From the NCBI GenBank assembly GCA_003565735.1, contig PXBB01000161.1, positions 1 to 33,176 of the forward strand: a DNA stretch of 33,176 bases, given 5' to 3'. This document shows, piece after piece, positions 16,637 through 25,532 of the stretch. Made by a program: the position numbers and the translations under genes. The notes under the pieces were generated by a model that was not told the origin of the DNA, did no database searches, and saw only the letters and a list, made by a program, of their open reading frames with translations. Within the stretch, counting starts at the first letter, position 1. Each line of letters begins with the position of its first letter. Source of the stretch: Bacteroidales bacterium. GTDB taxonomy: Bacteria; Bacteroidota; Bacteroidia; Bacteroidales; PXBB01.

Positions 16637-16836
16637 CATGTTTTTTTTTAATTTCCAAAATAAAACAAGAAAACGTAATACCATATCATAAAATCATTAT
16701 TGAAGCGGCTTTTTTTTACTAAAAACTATAAAAATTAGAAAACGGGACAGAAAAATTTAAAAAAAACTGAATTTCAGGCATATACATTTCTTTTTTTTTA
16801 AGTAAAAAAATAACCTCCTAATTCATTATAAATGTG

Positions 16837-16844
16837 TAAATTTG
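16837..16844 (+). promoter_or_regulatory. -7 promoter element of prs-rplY
   Basis: TAAATTTG matches TAnnTTTG, 98 nt upstream of the prs ATG, giving a leader of about 90 nt. Confidence 0.6.
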
Positions 16845-16942
16845 CCGCTGAAAAAAATGCATATTTATAATTAATTTACAATTATACATAAAACATTGTT
16901 ACTCTTAAAAGTATAATAAGTAAAGGGACAAAAAAGTTAGAA

Positions 16943-17887
16943 ATGAAAGAACCTGTGTACATTTACTCCGGACGCACCTCTAAGTATTTAGCAGAAAAAA
17001 TTGCAAAGTGCTATGGTAAAAATCTGGGTATTGTAAACTATGCTAATTTTAGCGATGGTGAATTTCGGCCTTCATTTGAAGAAACTGTCAGAGGTGGTGA
17101 AGTGTTTATAATACAATCGACTTTTGCACCATCAGAAAATCTTTTGGAACTACTCATGATGATAGATGCAGCCAAAAGATCATCGGCTAAAAGGGTAACA
17201 GCTGTAATCCCTTACTTTGGATATGCCCGTCAGGATAGAAAAGACAAGCCACGCGTACCGATTACTTCAAAGCTTATAGCCAACTTGCTTATTGCAGCGG
17301 GAGCACAACGAATTATTACAATGGACTTACACTCTGATCAAATTCAGGGTTTTTTCGATGTGCCAGTTGACCATTTATATTGTTCCACCTTGTTTATCCC
17401 TTATTTAAAAAGCTTAAACTTGCCTCAACTTACCATAGCTTCGCCGGATGCAGGGGGCGCTAAAAGAGGTGTTGCATATGCCAAATTTTTAAATTCAGAC
17501 CTGGTTATTTGTCATAAACAAAGACTTAAAGATAACGAAGTAGATAACATGACCATTATCGGAAATGTTGTGGATAAAGATATTGTGCTTATTGACGATA
17601 TTGTTGATACGGCCGGAACCTTATGTTTTGCTGCTGACCTTATGCATGAAAACGGTGCCAAAAGTGTAAGAGCTTGTATAACGCATCCGGTTTTATCAGG
17701 GAAAGCTTATGAAAAAATTGAAAAATCTAAAATTACAGAGCTGATTGTAAGTAATACCATCCCGCTCAAAAAAGAATGTTCCAAAATAACCGTCATCGAT
17801 GTGTCATGTGTATTTGCAGATGTTATCAGATCCGTACATGAATCCAAATCCATTAGTAAGCACTTTGATTTTACAACAATTCAATAA
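16943..17887 (+). CDS. prs: Ribose-phosphate pyrophosphokinase
   Basis: 314 residues, the usual length for class I PRPP synthetase, which makes PRPP from ribose 5-phosphate and ATP for nucleotide, His and Trp synthesis. Visible motifs are the NFSDGEFRP substrate loop (35-43), PYFGYARQDRK (90-100), metal/ATP-site DLHSDQIQGFF (128-138) and the ribose-phosphate loop DDIVDTAGT (218-226). It leads a two-gene unit with rplY (54 nt gap), closed by a strong terminator, a gene order seen widely in Bacteroidetes. Confidence 0.98.
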   Translation: MKEPVYIYSGRTSKYLAEKIAKCYGKNLGIVNYANFSDGEFRPSFEETVRGGEVFIIQSTFAPSENLLELLMMIDAAKRSSAKRVTAVIPYFGYARQDRKDKPRVPITSKLIANLLIAAGAQRIITMDLHSDQIQGFFDVPVDHLYCSTLFIPYLKSLNLPQLTIASPDAGGAKRGVAYAKFLNSDLVICHKQRLKDNEVDNMTIIGNVVDKDIVLIDDIVDTAGTLCFAADLMHENGAKSVRACITHPVLSGKAYEKIEKSKITELIVSNTIPLKKECSKITVIDVSCVFADVIRSVHESKSISKHFDFTTIQ

Positions 17888-17941
17888 CATATACTATCTA
17901 ATTACTATATATTTTAATCATTTCAAAAAACAAATTTTATT

Positions 17942-18595
17942 ATGAAAGCAGTATCTATTAGCGGTTCTTTAAGAGAGAACGTAGGGAAAAAAGATGCTAA
18001 AACTTTAAGAAAGCAGGGTTTTATACCTTGTGTACTTTATGGTGGCAAAGAGCAAAAAAAACTAAAAATTGAAGAAAGAAGTCTTATTAAGTTAATCAAC
18101 ACGCCTGAAGTTTTTACTGTAAAACTCGATATTGACGGTAAAATTCACGACTGTATTTTTAAAGAAATTCAGTTTCACCCGGTCACAGACAGGGTCATTC
18201 ATGTTGATTTTTTAGAAGTATTTCCTGACAAACCTGTTGTTATTGGTATCCCTATAAAAGTACATGGCACATCCCCCGGAATTTTGGCTGGCGGAAAACT
18301 GATTAACAAGTTGCGTAAACTTAATGTAAAAGGTCTATATACAGACTTGCCTGGCTATGTTGACATAGACATATCAACAGTTGAACTAGGTGATTCTATA
18401 AAAGTAAGAGATATGAATCTTGAAGGCCTTGAGTTTACTGATAATCCCGGTTCTGTTATTGTAATGGTGAAGTTGACTCGCGGTGCCATGAGTGCTTCGG
18501 ATATAGAAGAGGAAGAAGCCAAAGAGGCTGAAGCTGAAGCTGAAAGTGCTGGTGAAAGCAAAGAAGGTGATGATGATAAAGAAGATAAATCATAA
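17942..18595 (+). CDS. rplY: 50S ribosomal protein L25 (general stress protein Ctc)
   Basis: 217 residues: an N-terminal 5S-rRNA-binding L25 domain (about 1-90: GSLRENVGKKDAKTLRKQGF, IPCVLYGG) and the C-terminal TL5/Ctc beta domain (about 95-180). It ends in a Glu/Ala-rich acidic tail (about 183-217), common in Bacteroidetes homologues. It follows prs and is the last gene before the hairpin terminator at 18614. Confidence 0.97.
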   Translation: MKAVSISGSLRENVGKKDAKTLRKQGFIPCVLYGGKEQKKLKIEERSLIKLINTPEVFTVKLDIDGKIHDCIFKEIQFHPVTDRVIHVDFLEVFPDKPVVIGIPIKVHGTSPGILAGGKLINKLRKLNVKGLYTDLPGYVDIDISTVELGDSIKVRDMNLEGLEFTDNPGSVIVMVKLTRGAMSASDIEEEEAKEAEAEAESAGESKEGDDDKEDKS

Positions 18596-18613
18596 TCAAA
18601 CTTAATCAATTCT

Positions 18614-18669
18614 TTAAGGCTGTTTTTAGAAACCAAAGTTTCTAAAAACAGCCTTAATTCTTTTTAAGG
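18614..18669 (+). terminator. Rho-independent terminator of prs-rplY
   Basis: A perfect 20-bp inverted repeat, 18614-18633 paired with 18638-18657, with a 4-nt CAAA loop, followed by the T-rich stretch TTCTTTTT. It starts 19 nt after the rplY stop. This is the clearest terminator in the window. Confidence 0.93.
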
Positions 18670-18738
18670 TAAGTTATATGCGAAATACAACATATTAGAA
18701 TGTTGAAAAAAACGAGACAAAGAAATACTTCTTAACCT

Positions 18739-19353
18739 ATGTTATTCTTAAAAAACCTCCTGTTTAATAAACGTCAGAAAAATAACACCATGAAATTTTT
18801 AATAGTAGGCTTAGGAAATCCCGGTGCTAAATATGCTCATACAAGACATAACATCGGTTTTGAAATACTTGATGACTTGGCCATTGAAGAAGGTGTTGTG
18901 TTTGTATCAGACCGTTATGCAGATATTAGCCGGTTTAAAGCAAGAGGCAAACAGTTTGTTATGATAAAACCCTCTACCTACATGAATAATAGCGGTAAAG
19001 CAGTTAACTATTGGATGCAAAAAGAAAAAATTAATTCAAACAATCTTTTGGTTGTTTTGGATGATGTGGCCCTCGATCAAGGAGTCATACGTATTAAACC
19101 ACAGGGGAGTGCCGGCGGACACAATGGCCTGTCAGATATCATTTCAACATTGAAAACAACAGCCGTTCCCAGATTACGTTTTGGTATTGGAAACAATTAT
19201 GCCAAAGGATATCAGGTTGAGTATGTATTAAGCAGATGGTCAAGCGAAGAAAAAGAAGCATTGGTGACACGAATAAAACTAGCAGGACAGGCTATCAAAC
19301 ACTTTGCATTTCATGGCCTAAATAATACCATGAACGAATTTAACAACAAATAA
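18739..19353 (+). CDS. pth: Peptidyl-tRNA hydrolase
   Basis: 204 residues from ATG 18739. The enzyme recycles peptidyl-tRNAs released during translation. Catalytic landmarks: GLGNPG with N27, TRHNIG with H37 (the catalytic base), STYMNNSG, and the LDDVALD aspartate. The first 17 residues are a short hydrophobic/basic leader before MKFLIVGLGNPG; the second ATG at 18790 would give the classical 187-residue form. Leaders of this kind occur in other Bacteroidetes Pth proteins, so both starts are possible. It is positioned after rplY, as in related genomes, but beyond the terminator, so it needs its own promoter. Confidence 0.96.
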   Translation: MLFLKNLLFNKRQKNNTMKFLIVGLGNPGAKYAHTRHNIGFEILDDLAIEEGVVFVSDRYADISRFKARGKQFVMIKPSTYMNNSGKAVNYWMQKEKINSNNLLVVLDDVALDQGVIRIKPQGSAGGHNGLSDIISTLKTTAVPRLRFGIGNNYAKGYQVEYVLSRWSSEEKEALVTRIKLAGQAIKHFAFHGLNNTMNEFNNK

Positions 19354-19434
19354 ATGAAGTCTGTAAATAGAATAACAATTGCGGTGAGATTTTCTGCATA
19401 AACATTTTTACAACAGCTTAAATAAATTGATACG

Positions 19435-20664
19435 GTGCAACAAAACAAAAGAAAAATAATTAACGATCCTGTATATGGTTTTATAACCTTACCCAGTCCT
19501 ATTGTATTTGACCTGATAGAACACCCTTATTTTCAGCGATTAAGACGCATTAAGCAATTGGGTTTAACGCATTTGGTTTACCCCGGTGCTATTCACTCTC
19601 GTTTTCACCATGCTTTAGGAGCTATGCACCTGATGTGTCAGGCTATTGATGTGTTGCGTCAGAAAGGTCATTGTATTACAGATGCCGAGGCAGAAGCTGC
19701 TACTATTGCTATTTTATTACACGATATTGGACATGGCCCTTACTCTCACTCCCTCGAATTCAGTCTTATTGAAAATACGGATCACGAAAAAATATCGGAG
19801 CTTTTCATCAAAACTCTTAACAAACAGTTCAAAAATCAGTTGTCGTTAGCTCTGGAAATTTTTAAAAACACTTACCATAAAAAATTTCTGCATCAACTTG
19901 TTTCAAGTCAACTAGACATGGACAGACTGGATTATCTAAACAGAGATAGTTTTTACACAGGTGTTTCTGAAGGCATTGTTGGGAGCGATAGAATTATTAA
20001 GATGTTGAACATAGTTAATGATGAACTAGTAGTTGAGGAGAAAGGCATATATTCTATTGAAAAATTTATTTTAGCACGTCAACTGATGTACTGGCAGGTT
20101 TACCTTCATAAAACCGTCATATCAGCTGAGTATCTACTTGTTAATACACTAAAGAGAGCGAAGCAGTTGACACAGAGCGGTGTCGATATTTTTGCCAGCC
20201 CGGCTTTGTCCTATTTTCTTAAAAAAACTTTTGATAAAAACAGCCTTTATACCCAAACTGATCTTCTGGATGTTTATGCACGGTTGGATGATTACGATAT
20301 TTTTGCTGCCATAAAGGTATGGTGTCATCATTCTGATAAAGTTTTGTCCATGTTATCTCAACGAATAATAAACAGACAGCTTTTTCATATTGAAATGCAG
20401 AATATACCCTTTACAGAAAATCACCTAAAAAAACTCGTCAACAAAACCATGCAATCCTTTGATCTGGATTTTAACGAAAGTCAATTTTTTACTTTTTCAG
20501 GCACTACTGCAAATCATATGTATAATTCAGAGTCAGGTAAAATAAAAATTCTTCTTCGCAGCAACAATATAGCTGACATTTCTGAGGTGTCAGATCAGTT
20601 AGACACTCACACGTTGTCAAAAAAAGTTGTTAAGTACTTCTTATGTTACCCTAAAAAAATATAA
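19435..20664 (+). CDS. HD-domain phosphohydrolase (dNTPase-like)
   Basis: 409 residues. The N-terminal half is an HD domain related to dGTPase/SAMHD1-type nucleotidohydrolases: metal residues in HSRFHHALGAMHL (54-66), H96-D97 in LLHDIGHGPYSHS, and the later DMDRLDYLNRDS motif. The C-terminal half is a helical region typical of this family. It is a soluble cytoplasmic protein; the substrate is not known from sequence. The start is GTG 19435, immediately before the conserved KIINDPVYGFI opening; there is no nearer ATG. The lpxD promoter element overlaps its stop codon. Confidence 0.92.
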   Translation: MQQNKRKIINDPVYGFITLPSPIVFDLIEHPYFQRLRRIKQLGLTHLVYPGAIHSRFHHALGAMHLMCQAIDVLRQKGHCITDAEAEAATIAILLHDIGHGPYSHSLEFSLIENTDHEKISELFIKTLNKQFKNQLSLALEIFKNTYHKKFLHQLVSSQLDMDRLDYLNRDSFYTGVSEGIVGSDRIIKMLNIVNDELVVEEKGIYSIEKFILARQLMYWQVYLHKTVISAEYLLVNTLKRAKQLTQSGVDIFASPALSYFLKKTFDKNSLYTQTDLLDVYARLDDYDIFAAIKVWCHHSDKVLSMLSQRIINRQLFHIEMQNIPFTENHLKKLVNKTMQSFDLDFNESQFFTFSGTTANHMYNSESGKIKILLRSNNIADISEVSDQLDTHTLSKKVVKYFLCYPKKI

Positions 20665-20669
20665 ATTTG
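20662..20669 (+). promoter_or_regulatory. -7 promoter element likely serving lpxD
   Basis: TAAATTTG overlaps the TAA stop of the HD gene and lies 122 nt before the lpxD ATG. Confidence 0.45.
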
Positions 20670-20791
20670 CTCAATTTACGTAATTATGTTCAAAAAAAAA
20701 TGTAACTAAACATAAAACATGACATTATAATAAAAACATATTAAATAAGTTATGATTGTTATATTTCTTTTTTCTTTAATATAAAAAAAAC

Positions 20792-21814
20792 ATGAAATAC
20801 AGTATTGAAAAAATTGCAGAGCTTCTTCAAGGTAAAATAAGAGGAAAAATTGACGATGTCATTATTGAAAGTTTGGCACGTATTGAAGATGCCAAAAATG
20901 GAGATATTACTTTTCTTGCAAATCCTAAATATGAAAACCACATATATACAACAGGCGCTTCGGCAGTCATAATTGATAGTAATTACACCATAACAAGTGA
21001 AGTAAAACCTGTACTCATAGAGGTAGCTGATGCTTATAATGCTTTTAAAACTCTAACTTCCCTGTTTAGCAAACGTAAAAAACTAACATGTGGCATTTCC
21101 GACAAATCAACAATCGATATGGGTTCGGATATTGGAGATGCTACTTGTATTGGTGATTATTCATACATTGGCCTGCATGCTAAAATTGGCAAAAATGTAC
21201 AAATATACCCACATGTTTACATTGGTCACAATGTGCAAATAGGTGATAATACCATAATATATCCGGGCGTCAAGATATATGATGATTGTACAATAGGGCA
21301 CGATTGTAAAATTCATGCCGGTGTTATAATTGGCTCTGATGGCTTTGGCTTTGCGCCACAAAGCAACAATGAGTACAGTAAAATAGAACAAATTGGAAAT
21401 GTTGTCATTGAAGATTGGGTTGAAATTGGTGCCAACACTACTATTGACAGGGCTACAATAGGATCGACAATCATACGCAGAGGGGCCAAACTAGATAATC
21501 TGATTCAGGTTGCCCACAATGTAGAGATTGGTGAAAATACAGTCATTGCTGCTCAAACCGGTATTTCGGGTTCAGCTAAAATTGGGAAAAATTGCATGGT
21601 TGGTGGTCAGGTGGGTATTGTAGGTCATATTACCATAGCTGATGGCGTTAAAATTGCCGCTCAATCCGGAATACAAAGTAGCATTACCAAAGCCCGCAGC
21701 ATTTATCAAGGGTCTCCTGCTTTCGAAATTAGTGAATACAGAAGGGCTTACGTTTGTTTTAAAAAGCTGCCAGAGTATTTTAACCTTTTTTACAAGATTA
21801 AAGACAATAAGTAA
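20792..21814 (+). CDS. lpxD: UDP-3-O-acylglucosamine N-acyltransferase
   Basis: 340 residues. LpxD adds the second acyl chain in lipid A synthesis, so the cell makes LPS. An N-terminal uridine-binding domain (about 1-100) is followed by a left-handed beta-helix of hexapeptide repeats (about 105-300; for example [18 protein letters not shown] and the GFGFAP loop at about 184-189). Catalytic His is H242 in VAHNVEIG, matching H239 of E. coli. The C-terminal helix ends with [12 protein letters not shown]. In many Bacteroidetes the next gene is an lpxC-fabZ fusion; here a convergent glycosyltransferase gene follows instead. Confidence 0.97.
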   Translation: MKYSIEKIAELLQGKIRGKIDDVIIESLARIEDAKNGDITFLANPKYENHIYTTGASAVIIDSNYTITSEVKPVLIEVADAYNAFKTLTSLFSKRKKLTCGISDKSTIDMGSDIGDATCIGDYSYIGLHAKIGKNVQIYPHVYIGHNVQIGDNTIIYPGVKIYDDCTIGHDCKIHAGVIIGSDGFGFAPQSNNEYSKIEQIGNVVIEDWVEIGANTTIDRATIGSTIIRRGAKLDNLIQVAHNVEIGENTVIAAQTGISGSAKIGKNCMVGGQVGIVGHITIADGVKIAAQSGIQSSITKARSIYQGSPAFEISEYRRAYVCFKKLPEYFNLFYKIKDNK

Positions 21815-22000
21815 TTATCAAAGAGAGAATTGCTGTTTTACATTCTTCAATTTTATGCCTTTAACAATATGCCTTTATGAATTCTACCCTTCCTTTTATA
21901 TGGCAGAATTATAATTGTTTCATAAATCTTTGGTTAGCTTAGGCTTAAATTTTTTTTTATTTTTAAATATTGCTTTTTGGGGAATCTTACATGCTAATGT

Positions 22001-23026
22001 TTAACCATTCTCAGAAATATGCTTGTTGTGGGCAAGCCATTTTTTAATTATGTTATCAGATTGGCGATCGACAACAAAGAATTTTGGTTTTCCATGTGAT
22101 TGCATTAACAAAACAGAAACATTTTCTAAAACAAGCCCAATTAAAAACGCGTTAAGTCCCCCAAAAATCATAGTACTGAGATAAACTGAAGTCCACCCGG
22201 GGACAGCTATTAATTCCGGATACCATATTTTAATGCCTAAAACAATAAGCGAAGCAATAATGCCTAAAATAAGGGCTGCAAAACCAACCAAAGCACCTAA
22301 GCGAAATATTTTAACATTAGAAGTTTGTAGTAATCTTCGTGCATGACTTAATAAAGCCCGAAACGAGTACCCGCTTGTTCCTGACTCAATAAATCTACTA
22401 TCTTTTAATTCAAGCTGAATTGAATCTACTTTTTTTGTAAACCAAGATAGTGAAACATCTAGGTACGATTGGTCTATTGAAACCGATGCCGCAGCTCGAG
22501 CAATTGAGCCACGAATTAATCTGAAACTATAAAATAGAGGGGTATGCGGATTTCCGGATAATTTGGAAATTATTTTTTTAATAGTTCTTGATCCATAATC
22601 ACGGATGAATGATACATAAACTTTGTGTAACGGATTTGCATATACTAAATCTGAATTTGTGTTAATGGCATGTAATAGTAATGTGCTAATATGTTTGGGG
22701 TGGTGTTGCAAATCTTCATCTAATGTAACAATCCAGTCACCAGAAGCATGTACAATACCGGCAACTGTTGCCGGATGTTGTCCAAAATTTCTTGACAACT
22801 CAATTATTTGAATAGCCGAATTTTTTTCTTGACATTTATATAAAATTTCCAGAGAATTATCAATTGAACAATCATCAACACAAATAATTTCAATAATTTG
22901 AAAAGGATAGTTTTTTTGCTTGTACTCGGCAGCAACTTTTTCTATTTCATCCATTAACAAAGGGATTGTTTTGGATCCTCTATAAATGGGTATTACTAAG
23001 GAGAGAGAAACACATTCCATATTCAT
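22001..23026 (-). CDS. Membrane glycosyltransferase, family 2 (GtrB/DPM1-like)
   Basis: 341 residues. The N-terminal GT-A domain (about 1-235) has the nucleotide-sugar motif VDDCSIDNS and TLDEDLQHHP, the DxD-like metal site, with LSRNFGQHPATVAG between. Two C-terminal membrane helices (about 245-270 and 285-310) place it at the inner membrane, as in polyprenyl-phosphate glycosyltransferases that supply sugars for surface glycans. Its ATG overlaps the stop of the upstream methyltransferase gene (TAATG at 23024-23028), so the two are translationally coupled. Donor and acceptor are unknown. Confidence 0.92.
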   Translation of the reverse strand: MNMECVSLSLVIPIYRGSKTIPLLMDEIEKVAAEYKQKNYPFQIIEIICVDDCSIDNSLEILYKCQEKNSAIQIIELSRNFGQHPATVAGIVHASGDWIVTLDEDLQHHPKHISTLLLHAINTNSDLVYANPLHKVYVSFIRDYGSRTIKKIISKLSGNPHTPLFYSFRLIRGSIARAAASVSIDQSYLDVSLSWFTKKVDSIQLELKDSRFIESGTSGYSFRALLSHARRLLQTSNVKIFRLGALVGFAALILGIIASLIVLGIKIWYPELIAVPGWTSVYLSTMIFGGLNAFLIGLVLENVSVLLMQSHGKPKFFVVDRQSDNIIKKWLAHNKHISENG

Positions 23027-23718
23027 TATTTTTTTATTGCAAATATATAATATTGAGCTCCAAAAGGAATTCTGGTCAAAAAACGTTCACTCCACCGTAA
23101 AAAACGCAAGCTATGAGGAAAAAAGATTCTGTATCTTACATGGGGCTTAAGACCGTTTTTTTTAAATAATGATTGAGCGTATGAACCAGAGAGTAATTGT
23201 GCATGTTCGTCAAAAGAACACTCTCTTACTGTTTTAACGGTTAAAGGATTTAAGGTGTTATGTTCAAATATAATAAATAATCCATTGGGCTTTAGAATAC
23301 GTTTTATTTCTTGAAGCCAATCATTATGTAAATCAAATGGAATATGATGAAATACACATGAAGAAAACACAATGTCAACAGATTTATCAGGTACTTCAAT
23401 GCGATTGTCAGTTATTAATAGGTGTGTTTCGTTTCCGGGAAATCTGTGTCTTGAAATATCCAAGCTTTTTTTTGATACGTCTGAGCAAAAGAGCTTACTG
23501 TGGGGGAAGTATTTGCGAAACCATGGAATAGAATTACCTATTCCGGAGCCAAAATCCAGGATTGTATTGCTTGAAATAGAATATCTATGACAAACCTTTT
23601 GCACATCTTTTATTTTATATTCTGCAAAAAACTCAGGATTTTCACTGGCCTTTGATATTGTCTGCTTTAATTTCGAATAGTACTCATCGGCAAAAGCATC
23701 AAATTCAGGTTGAAACAT
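23026..23718 (-). CDS. Class I SAM-dependent methyltransferase
   Basis: 230 residues. A Rossmann-like methyltransferase fold: motif I LDFGSGIGN (about 54-62), acidic FCSDVS after the second strand, VDIVFSSCVFHHIP as motif IV/post-I region, and LKPNGLFIIFEH as the following strand. No signal peptide or membrane segment. It is the first gene of a coupled pair with the membrane glycosyltransferase, which suggests methylation of a glycan or lipid-linked sugar; that is inference. A TAnnTTTG element lies 21 nt upstream of its ATG. Confidence 0.92.
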   Translation of the reverse strand: MFQPEFDAFADEYYSKLKQTISKASENPEFFAEYKIKDVQKVCHRYSISSNTILDFGSGIGNSIPWFRKYFPHSKLFCSDVSKKSLDISRHRFPGNETHLLITDNRIEVPDKSVDIVFSSCVFHHIPFDLHNDWLQEIKRILKPNGLFIIFEHNTLNPLTVKTVRECSFDEHAQLLSGSYAQSLFKKNGLKPHVRYRIFFPHSLRFLRWSERFLTRIPFGAQYYIFAIKK

Positions 23719-23738
23719 AATAATAGTTGAATTTTTTA

Positions 23739-23746
23739 CAAATATA
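23739..23746 (-). promoter_or_regulatory. -7 promoter element of the methyltransferase-glycosyltransferase pair
   Basis: The minus strand reads TATATTTG, 20 nt before ATG 23718. Confidence 0.65.
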
Positions 23747-23901
23747 ATTCTTTTATAAAACTTACTTCTTTAACACAAACATCTTTTTCCGTTTTTTGTT
23801 TAATTGTATTCCAAGCATTATCCTGGCGCTGCAAATAATAGAAATAAATGAATCAGACTACTGATATTTATCAAAAATAATTTTTTTTATTAAAAATGTG
23901 C

Positions 23902-23909
23902 TAAATTTG
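23902..23909 (+). promoter_or_regulatory. -7 promoter element of the MORN-like lipoprotein gene
   Basis: TAAATTTG matches TAnnTTTG, 24 nt before ATG 23934. Confidence 0.68.
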
Positions 23910-23933
23910 TAAAAACATTTTGCATATAAAAAC

Positions 23934-24578
23934 ATGAAAAATTTATTTACAATTTCCGTATTGGCTTTATTTTTAGTTTCTTGTAGTACAACAGTAACCA
24001 ATTATTCAGAACTACAGGACAGAAATGGCATTTTTTTCTTGATTAACGACCAAGAACCATTTACCGGTCGTGTTGTACATAAGGAAGATGGTATTAAGGT
24101 TTTTGAAGGAGTATTTAAAGATGGCATCAGAACAGATGAGTGGGTTTATTATTACCCCAATGGACAAATAAGAACGACAGGTGTTTATGAAGATGGATTA
24201 AAACATGGGCAATGGCCTGTGTGGCAAGAAAATGGTGTTATTGAGTACTATGAAGTTTTCAGATACGGTACACTTATAGCCGGCGGCATAAATGAGGATG
24301 ATGCTGAAAAAGATGATGAAAAAGAAAAAGAAGAAATGGCTGAAAAGGAAACTAAAGCAAAAGAAAAGAAAGATGAAATGCAATGGGTTGACTGGGCTCA
24401 ACTTAGAGGTGGCAGCCGTAAAACACTAAATGGAGTGCCATATACCGGTGGTGTCATCAAATACTTCAGAAATACACGCGACAGGGAGTTGGTCGGATAT
24501 TTTAACAACGGTTACAGATCCGGAAAATGGACTTTTTATCACAGAAACGGTAACGTCCGCGATGTACGATATTATTAA
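23934..24578 (+). CDS. Lipoprotein with YwqK/MORN-like repeats
   Basis: 214 residues. Signal sequence with lipobox LVSC, lipidated Cys at 17. Two blocks of the toxin-antitoxin-type YwqK/MORN pattern are visible: FEGVFKDGIRTDEWVYYYPN, then GQIRTTGVYEDGLKHGQW, and near the C-terminus VGYFNNGYRSGKWTFYHRNG. Between them lies a highly charged Glu/Lys-rich linker (about 122-150), probably disordered or helical. It should be anchored in the envelope; the family is common in Bacteroidetes and its function is mostly unknown. The gene converges on the outer-membrane barrel gene with only 2 nt between stops. Confidence 0.85.
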   Translation: MKNLFTISVLALFLVSCSTTVTNYSELQDRNGIFFLINDQEPFTGRVVHKEDGIKVFEGVFKDGIRTDEWVYYYPNGQIRTTGVYEDGLKHGQWPVWQENGVIEYYEVFRYGTLIAGGINEDDAEKDDEKEKEEMAEKETKAKEKKDEMQWVDWAQLRGGSRKTLNGVPYTGGVIKYFRNTRDRELVGYFNNGYRSGKWTFYHRNGNVRDVRYY

Positions 24579-24580
24579 GT

Positions 24581-25354
24581 TTAAAAAGGCGTAAAAGAGA
24601 TTCCTATAGAAATTGGAAACATCTCATCAGCCCGGCTTTTACCTTCTTTCATTAAGCTGGTAAGTGCATAATAGGCTGTAAGGTTGTATTTGCCATAACC
24701 AATGCGTGCTGTAATACCATAACGTAATTTTTCTATGTGCTGGATATTGTATTCTTTGGTTTTGATACTTGGCGTCTTACCATCTTTATCAAGGATACGG
24801 CTTCTAATGTCGCCTTCATATTTGGTGTAATTTTTTACATTGTACCCCACTTTGAAACCAACAGCTATTTTAAAACTGTTGAGAATATCTCTGGTTCGGA
24901 AACGTAACTCAACAGGCAAATCAATATACATCAATGTAAGTTTGTTTTTGTTATAATCACCTTCCAGCTTGCTAAACTCAGTGTGTCCGGTAAATCCCAG
25001 CGAGTCTTGTGCCCTTTCTAATATCGAATTGCTGTACAAATTGTGATAGCTAAGCCCAAGTCCAAAGCCTAAGGCAAAATTGGACCTCCCTATAGGCATA
25101 TCATTCATCAAATATGCATTAAACCCCCTGTTAAAATTATCAGTTTTAAGTCCCGGAGGTGTTTGCTGCCAAAAATCATTAAAAAGTTCAAGCATCAAAT
25201 AATCATCTTTGCGCAACTTCATTCTTTCGGGTTTTTCATCATCTTCAATGATAGCTTCAATGATGTCTTCTGTTTTAACTTCTGTTGTCGTCTGGCTTTT
25301 TACAGCTGTCATAAATCCAGCGATACATAAGAGAGAAAAAATAAATAGTTTCAT
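24581..25354 (-). CDS. Outer-membrane beta-barrel protein (PorT-like fold)
   Basis: 257 residues. Signal peptide MKLFIFSLLCIAGFMTAVKS. After an acidic segment (about 25-45) the chain alternates in short amphipathic beta strands (FALGFGLGLSYHNLYSN, LTLMYIDLPVELRFRTR, FKIAVGFKVGYNVKNYTKYEG, YGITARIGYGKYNLTAYYALTSL) and ends in aromatic F, the usual signature of an outer-membrane barrel. The IDLPVELRF segment is typical of the small 8-strand barrels annotated as outer membrane beta-barrel or PorT family. A specific role in T9SS, as for true PorT, is not shown. Confidence 0.82.
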   Translation of the reverse strand: MKLFIFSLLCIAGFMTAVKSQTTTEVKTEDIIEAIIEDDEKPERMKLRKDDYLMLELFNDFWQQTPPGLKTDNFNRGFNAYLMNDMPIGRSNFALGFGLGLSYHNLYSNSILERAQDSLGFTGHTEFSKLEGDYNKNKLTLMYIDLPVELRFRTRDILNSFKIAVGFKVGYNVKNYTKYEGDIRSRILDKDGKTPSIKTKEYNIQHIEKLRYGITARIGYGKYNLTAYYALTSLMKEGKSRADEMFPISIGISFTPF

Positions 25355-25461
25355 TTTATTATCAGTTTAAAGTTTGTTTTTTGATATTCAACAAACTACG
25401 TTTATTAATATTGTTGTGCTGATGCATGAATTGTTTTTTAATAAAATGCATCAAGCTATTG

Positions 25462-25469
25462 CAAAGTTA
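25462..25469 (-). promoter_or_regulatory. -7 promoter element of the outer-membrane barrel gene
   Basis: The minus strand reads TAACTTTG, 107 nt upstream of ATG 25354. It is divergent to the rpe element 33 nt away. Confidence 0.5.
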
Positions 25470-25501
25470 TACAATAATGATAATAAAATGTAAAAAATAT
25501 T

Positions 25502-25509
25502 TACTTTTG
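25502..25509 (+). promoter_or_regulatory. -7 promoter element of rpe
   Basis: TACTTTTG matches TAnnTTTG, 23 nt before ATG 25533. Confidence 0.68.
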
Positions 25510-25532
25510 TTCGAATAAAAAAAATCATTAAC

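Larger units (their letters stand above)
16592..16942. other. 351-nt divergent intergenic region
   Basis: Separates the aminotransferase gene (minus) and prs (plus). It contains one -7 element for each direction (16629-16636 and 16837-16844) and several A/T homopolymer tracts; nothing else is recognisable. Confidence 0.6.
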
